DNA from: Phlebopus portentosus
Lineage: Eukaryota > Basidiomycota > Agaricomycetes > Boletales > Boletinellaceae
DNA: 64,000 nt
Direction of reading: 5' to 3'
NCBI GenBank assembly: GCA_037892935.1
Contig: JAYXKI010000001.1
Location: 1,488,001-1,552,000, forward strand
Each line of letters begins with the position of its first letter. Within the stretch, counting starts at the first letter, position 1. Below, piece after piece: positions 58,316 through 64,000 of this stretch. The position numbers and the translations under genes are program-made. The notes beneath the pieces are model-generated. The model made no database searches and had not been told where the DNA came from. It was given only the letters and a program-made list of their open reading frames with translations.

Positions 58316-58328
58316 CGTTCTAAAGGTC

Positions 58329-59839
58329 ATGTCTGCAATCGTTCTCAAGAGGACTGGCCATAAAGTAAGTGCAGATCTCAAACTAGAATGTGAATGGGTC
58401 TGACGCATGTATGTAGATGCCTCAAGTAGGGTGAGCTATGCGTATGCCACAAACGCCATAAAGCTACTGATCGTCATGCATTTTCATCAAGCTTTGGCCT
58501 CTGGAAGGTACCTCACTCGACCAAGTCTTCGTTGTCATCTAAGACTAATTCATTTCTTATATCTCAGGTCCCCAGGAATATTTGCGCAGACGTAAGCTCG
58601 TCTAGTCCTTTGAGTTAGAAAATCATTGACTGCAGACTAGACTGTGTACAATGCCATAAAAGCAGGATATCGCCTTTTTGACGGTGCTGGTGACTATGGA
58701 AATGAGAAAGAGGCCGGCGAGGGCGTAGCCAGAGCAATCAAGGATGGCCTTATAAAGCGCGAGGACCTCTGTGAGCAAACTTCATCATCACTAATACCCG
58801 TCCTCCGGTTTCTTATACAAATTTGGCAGGGATCACATCCAAGGTATTATTTTAGTTGCTATCTTATTGGTTAATGCTAAACAGAGAAACATCATGTAAG
58901 CTCTGGAACACTTTCCATGCCCACGAGCATGCGAAAACTATGGCTAAATTCCAGCTCGAGCTTTGGGGCATAGATTATTTTGACCTGTTTTTGGTGCATT
59001 TCCCCATCTCACTGAAGTATGTGGATCCGAAACATCGTTACCCTCCTGAGTGGTGGGGAGACGACGGGAAGGTCCATCTGCGTAAGTGATTCAAATACCA
59101 GACTTTACATTTCTAACCAGTAATGTTTGTTCAGAGAATACACCATTCCAAGAGACCTGGAAAGCTATGGAAGAGCTCGTTGACGAGGGACTTGCAAAGA
59201 ATATAGGAATCAGGTCATTCAAATTCATTTCTGTGACTTGGTAGCGAATTCTTGACCTTTTCCTTTCAGCAATTGTCAAGGTTCTCTCATCCTTGATATT
59301 CTGCGTTACGCTCGAATCGAGCCTCAGGTGCTACAGGTTGAACTTCACCCATACCTCGCACAGGAGCCACTGATCAAGCTGAACAAAGTACTGGGGATTG
59401 CAATCACCGCATACTCTTCTTTCGGTCCACAGAGTTACCTAGAACTGGGAACGAACAAAGGTGTTGTTTCCCTTCTGGAACACGACGCCGTTACTACGAT
59501 CGCAAAGGTTCACGCAAGGAGTGAATTGTTTCATGTCTATTTCTCGTGGATTGTCTGTTGATTATGTTGCATGTAGCTCCTGCCCAAGTTACTCTTCGTT
59601 GGGCAACTCAACAAGGTCTTGCCGTCATTCCCAAGAGCAATAATCACGAGCGCTTGGTAGCAAATCTCAAGTGCAATGACTTCAATCTCACAGAGGCCGA
59701 GATGAAACAAATAAGTTCCCTCAACATAAATTTGCGGGTAAGTCGTTGAAGTATGATCCAATGGGAATCATCGGTTGATGCTCCTTGGTAGCTTAACGAT
59801 CCTGCGGAAATCGATCCACGTATGGGCATCTTCGCATAG
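58329..59839 (+). CDS. XYL1: Aldo-keto reductase, NAD(P)H-dependent xylose reductase type
   Basis: Reduces D-xylose and similar aldoses to polyols. Highly split gene with an exon of only 14 bases (MPQVG). Spliced protein: [30 protein letters not shown], then [20 protein letters not shown] with NEKEAGEGV (catalytic Asp and Tyr of the D-x4-Y motif), [14 protein letters not shown] (catalytic Lys), [20 protein letters not shown] (catalytic His), [68 protein letters not shown] and the cofactor motif [20 protein letters not shown]. It ends [14 protein letters not shown] at 59839. About 320 residues, the family length. The NDPxxID ending and the KPxxR-like loop region fit xylose reductases. Cofactor preference cannot be read safely. 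Confidence 0.92.
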
Positions 59840-60063
59840 TTTGACGGGCGCCGACGTATATCATAATTTGAGGCTGCGGTTACAAGTAAATGTTAACGTG
59901 TCAATGTATCGTCGAGTCATGTAGAGTTATCAATGTACTGCGGTTGACTACGCCGTTGTGATCTGAGTCGTCGGAGTTCGAATTTGAGCCATAAAAAGAA
60001 AGCGAGCGCGTCATGCAGCACTCCAATTTGGGCTTCTTCTCTGTTTGGTTATTTTCAACCATA

Positions 60064-62672
60064 ATGTCCTACAAACTGAAGTTAACAAGTCCCAGTGGCG
60101 AGACCAGGCGGCTCACGTTCAACATTCGGCCCTCGTGGCTGGACCTTGAGCAGAGAATCGCGTCGCTGTTTGGTATCCAGAGCAAGGCAATCGCAGTCAG
60201 CTATGAAGACAGTGATGGTGACATCATTACGATGAGCTCTCAAGACGAGCTGGATGATTACTTCCAGACGTCCTACAAGGACGATGGGGTGGCCAAATTC
60301 TTGGTGATTCATAAATCTCAGGGTCAGCATTCGGCACGGAAGAACACATCAGCTTTCGTTGAAGGGTTTGAGGAAGCTCCCGACGGTGGTCTCCCCACGA
60401 TGGGCCCAACCATGTTCTTTGAGGTAGACGATGGAGATTGGCAACGCCTTCCTCGAATCCCCGAATTATTCGGCGTAGAAGAGGAAGATTCTCGGGTAGA
60501 CCCCTCTGAAGGACACGCATTCGTCGAGGTTGTGGATAGTGACGCTGAGGCCTCGAAGAAAGGCAGCAGCCATACGTCTTCGCAGCACACACCGATGTCT
60601 ACGCGCCAGCTGCGGCACAAGGGTAAGGAGAAGGCAACAGTCGACAATGAAGCCACAGACTCTACCTCTGCAGCCTCCATTGTTGACGACGAGGCACCGA
60701 TCAAGCCATCGATTCATGTATATGATGCTGGACGGTCTCCTTCGGTTTCGACTCAAGGCAAGTGTCTCCATTCTTAATGAGCACCTCTATGAACTTATCC
60801 GCGCCATTACAGATTTTCCTGAGGGAGGAAGGCCATCTGGAAGACTCGGCATGGGCTCTTTCGGAACAGTGTATCCAGCAAATCCGCCACAAGATGCGTT
60901 TAAGCAGATACCTCGCGCCACGGTCTTTCTGGATTCAGAGTTCAGGGATCACGAAAACTCTGCGTCAGTCCATTCCGAATCTGCACGTCCCGCGCAACAA
61001 ATGACAGGAGAAGCTCCTTCGCTCGATTTGGAAAGCGCAGAACTCGCAGCCGATGAGACGAGTGGAAGCCGTACACCGAGGCTCGAGCAGACGTCGGTTA
61101 ATCAACCTCACTTCGTCCATGATGTGGCGAGCCTCGTTGACAACTTAACGAACGCCTTTGCTTCTCATCCAGAGCTATCTGAGGGGCTTCGCAATATCAT
61201 TCGAAACGCTGTTGGGGGAAGGTACTGGGACACGGAGCGTGATAGGATAGCTGGTATCGCAGAGAATGTCCGTGTCGCTGCCGAAGAGACCTCAACGCGT
61301 ATAACCGAAGCGGCTGGAAATATGGCAAGCAATGCCGAACGAGACGCAGTTCGTACAATTTCAGAAGCTCTTGGAGGTGTTTTTCGAGTGATCGGAGAGA
61401 TAAGTGGTACTGGTGCTGCTCACCCCTCAACGGACCATCCAACAGGGACAGCACCGCCTGGCCCTGCGGCTCCTTCGTCTGCACCTCTGCACCATCATGA
61501 ACGCTCTCGCTATCCTTCAGGTTGGAATGAACCCTCGCGCTCGCATGATATTCGTCACGGAAGACGGGATCCATATCACCATGCGAGTCATCATGGTCCT
61601 GGCTATGGCCTTACTTATCGACCCGCCGAACTTGGAACTGGAGGCTCTCGGTCATGGCAGCCTGCGCAAGCGGGTCCTCAAGCACAGCGGAGCAATACTT
61701 GGGGACCAGGATCGCTTGCTGCTCAATATTATGCTGGTCCTCCAAATGCTGACGCATATGATGTGACGGATCGTCCTAATCTTCATGAAACTAAGGTGCA
61801 ACTTGAAGCGGCAAAAGCTGTTTATAAAGCCGAGAAAGAACGTTTTAGGCAGGAAAAGGAAGAGCGTCGAAAGCAGAGACGCGAATTTGCGGAGAAGAAA
61901 TCTAGTCGTATACAACGCCCAGAGTGGGTTATTCATTGAACTTAATCGGAACATTTTTCTCAACCTAACTTCACTGTATAGCGGGACGATGAGGGAAGAA
62001 GAAATCATTGCTCGCATCCCGTTCCACCCGCCTGCGAGGGAGGCTTCTTCAACGCATTCCCATCCGAAGGACTTTGGAGCTCCACCTCATGTATCCAGCC
62101 TGAGCACTAGTGTCCCTTCTTCAGCCCAGCCGGCACAGACAGGACCATTTTCAACCTCTCAGAGATCAGCCGCGGGTGCTTCGATGTACTCTAGTATCGA
62201 CCCTATTCCTGTCGTGCCTCCTCCTCCCATTCCTGCTCCTATGGATCCTACATCTTCAATCTCCGTCGTGCCTCCAATTCCACCTCCACCTCCGCCCCCC
62301 TCCGTACCTACATCAAATTTTGCCCCTTCTGCTCCCATTGGCAACAGTGCAGAACAGAATCGTTCCAGCCTTGCTCCAATGCAGCCTAATAGAGCGGCAT
62401 CCGGTTCAGGCCCCTACTCTTGGCCTGTTCCGCCAGCTCGTGATCCCTTGCGAAGAAGGCACTTGACAACTCTGCGAGAACGGATCCAAGCTCGCCTCTT
62501 TGACATGGGTATTACGCCATCTTCCCAGCCTGACATGATGGATATTCTGAATGCATGCGCCAATCGTACTGATGCGCCTGACGATGATGAGGTTCTAGCG
62601 GACGTCCTAGCTGCCATGAACATTCGGGGCAGTCCCTCCCCACGTGTCGGTGGCTCTGGATTGCCTCACTGA
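60064..62672 (+). CDS. PB1-domain protein with a UBA-like C-terminus
   Basis: About 820 residues. The start MSYKLKLTSPSGETRRLTFN gives a PB1 domain (residues 1-80) with the acidic OPCA motif (SYEDSDGDIITMSSQDELDD), so it can pair with a basic PB1 face. Then come disordered Ser/Asp-rich segments, a helical region (LVDNLTNAFASHPELSEGLR, then IIRNAVGG; amphipathic AEETSTRITEAAGNMASNAE), a His/Arg/Tyr-rich part and a Lys/Glu coiled coil (AAKAVYKAEKERFRQEKEER). A Pro-rich segment (PPIPPPPPPPSVPTS) is followed by a C-terminal helical domain (LRERIQARLFDMGI, then QPDMMDILNACANRT) resembling a UBA. The PB1...UBA order recalls p62/NBR1 adaptors, but no ZZ or NBR1 domain is seen. Intron 1 is GC-AG (60758-60812); intron 2 is about 61921-61980. 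An ATG at 60013 would add 17 residues. Confidence 0.82.
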
Positions 62673-63494
62673 CCAGAGTCCGATCAAATTGAACGATTTT
62701 TTTGCCCCTTACGACCTTGTATTTGTTATGCATTGTTGAAAATTATTGATCGATAAGGAATTATCTAAGTAGTATGCGATCTGTATCTCCCGATATGTAC
62801 TTTTACTTTGACATTAGTGTACTAGTAAAAAATGTTTGAGTGTCTTGGTGTATATAGGTGCTTATGGGTGCCCGTTTACTGTTGTATGCCAAGACAAGCG
62901 CCGCGCGGATCTTAACAAAGGGAATCCAAACATAGTCAATGTAGAAAACCATTGTATTTCCTCAGAGCCCCGTTTTGTTATGCAGGCCGGAATCAAGGTA
63001 AGCGTATCGAGTGTAAAGTATAATAGGTACCGGGATGAACCTCTTGCCAGCCGAAGCTCACAGTCAAAGCGTTGTGCATAATATTAATGGATTACGCTTA
63101 GACCCCTCTTGGATAATAAGCTCGAAGGCCGGTCTTTGAAATGTGGACAGCCGGGTAAACCGTGACGACAGAATGCAAGCCACCACCGTCTCCGTAACCA
63201 AGCATCGACCCTCTTTGAGATGTTCCTATCACAAGAGCTGCCGTTTCCGATCGCGCTTTTTCCATAAGCGTGGTCGGACCCACACGAGGAAATATCGCAG
63301 CTTTGGCGATCGTCTTGATCCGTAGAAGGCTTAAAAGGCGTGGCATGGTCGAGCAGTCCTGCCATTCCTCCCTCCTTCTTATCCCCCCACAAATTCTGAT
63401 AGCGAAGTTCTGGGTTCGTTCTATTCTTGTCACTTCCACCAAATACGCGCACGAGTGCATGTACTGACCGACATTGCTTACCGTCAGTCGACAC
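62673..63494. other. Intergenic
   Basis: 3' region of the PB1 gene and promoter of the F-box gene. No gene recognised. The 200-codon minus-strand ORF at 63084-63686 overlaps the F-box gene in antisense and is not believed. Confidence 0.5.
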
Positions 63495-64000
63495 ATGCAT
63501 CGGCACCATCACCAGCATACGCAGAGAGAGGGCCCATCGGATCGGGAAGTCGAGAAACGGAACCGCGAAGAAGACCGTTTGTTGCAGCTCTGGGCCCAAG
63601 AAGGCGTCCGCAGACTGTTGAATGACTCTAGGCCTGTCCGGCCGACGAACAGGGATGCAGTAAAGACACAGCTCGCCGGACTCCACCTTCAGCTATGCCA
63701 GTTGTTTAAGAAACGTCTGGAACCGCATACGAACGAATTGATTGCCTCGATTGCCAAAGCCGCGGCTCTAAAAACGTTGTTGACATACTGGCTCTTTCCC
63801 ATAAATAACTTGCCTGTCGAACTCTTGCAGAACATAATATCGTTTGCGACGAAATCACAGCCATTCTCGCAGATCTCAAGAACACGCATCAGGTTCGCCT
63901 CTGTTTGCAAGCATTGGAGGTCAGCGGCCATCGGAATGTCCTCGTTGTGGTCTGTAATTCGGGTGACAGAACAACCCCCGTATCCTCTTACGCAGATAAG
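63495..64000 (+). CDS. F-box protein, 5' part only (cut by the right edge)
   Basis: Open from 63495 to the window end, 168 codons. A charged N-terminal helix (REVEKRNREEDRLLQLWAQE) is followed by AVKTQLAGLHLQLCQLFKKR, then the F-box, FPINNLPVELLQNIISFATK with FASVCKHWRSAAIGMSSLWS. These match the LPxELLxxI ... VCxxWR ... LWxxI pattern used to bind Skp1 in SCF ubiquitin ligases. The target-binding part lies beyond the window. Such genes are large families in Agaricomycetes. The start is the first ATG in frame; an upstream exon cannot be excluded. Confidence 0.82.
   Translation, partial: MHRHHHQHTQREGPSDREVEKRNREEDRLLQLWAQEGVRRLLNDSRPVRPTNRDAVKTQLAGLHLQLCQLFKKRLEPHTNELIASIAKAAALKTLLTYWLFPINNLPVELLQNIISFATKSQPFSQISRTRIRFASVCKHWRSAAIGMSSLWSVIRVTEQPPYPLTQI

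Noticed and set aside
63084..63686. 200-codon minus-strand ORF
   Set aside because: It lies antisense to the F-box gene, which has clear family motifs on the plus strand; the ORF itself has none.

Overview
The window looks like a gene-dense stretch of a basidiomycete (probably Agaricomycete) nuclear genome. Almost every gene is broken by short GT-AG introns of about 45-65 bases with CTAAC/CTGAC-like branch sites. The gene set is purely eukaryotic: gamma-COP, Mediator, tubulin cofactor A, chitin synthase and type II pantothenate kinase. Several proteins are of fungal type (NTE1, Het-C, F-box proteins with LPVELLxxI). I see no bacterial operons, ribosome binding sites or CRISPR arrays.

Left third (1-20.3 kb). 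Lysophospholipase NTE1 (runs off the left edge) and a chitin synthase lie on the minus strand. A small Cys/His-rich protein is divergent from the chitin synthase. Casein kinase I, coatomer gamma (SEC21) and a type II pantothenate kinase follow on the plus strand. A NOPCHAP1-like protein is convergent with the kinase.

Middle (20.5-40.6 kb). A transcription factor with three homeodomains is followed by a 6.3-kb gene-poor stretch. Then come an uncharacterised protein, a 540-bp non-autonomous DNA transposon with 31-bp terminal inverted repeats and a perfect 8-bp target duplication, a large Ser/Pro-rich protein, an intron-containing tRNA-Lys(UUU), a methylisocitrate/isocitrate lyase divergent from MED11, and tubulin cofactor A.

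Right third (42.8-64 kb). Two paralogous bHLH genes flank a fungal multi-pass membrane protein and a 3.8-kb gene-poor stretch with coding-like relics. Next are a het-c homologue with a signal peptide and a low-complexity tail, a ketopantoate reductase, a possible small membrane protein, an aldo-keto reductase of the xylose-reductase type, a PB1-domain protein with a GC-AG intron, and the start of an F-box gene cut by the right edge.

Functionally this is mostly housekeeping: membrane lipid turnover, cell wall, COPI traffic, CoA synthesis, tubulin folding and transcription. The two CoA-pathway genes (ketopantoate reductase and pantothenate kinase) sit about 37 kb apart. No new multi-gene system could be demonstrated. 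The most distinctive items are the triple-homeodomain gene with the same intron in each domain, the transposon, the bHLH pair and the Het-C tail. Exon joins were worked out by hand from splice sites and reading frames, so individual boundaries may be off by a few bases.
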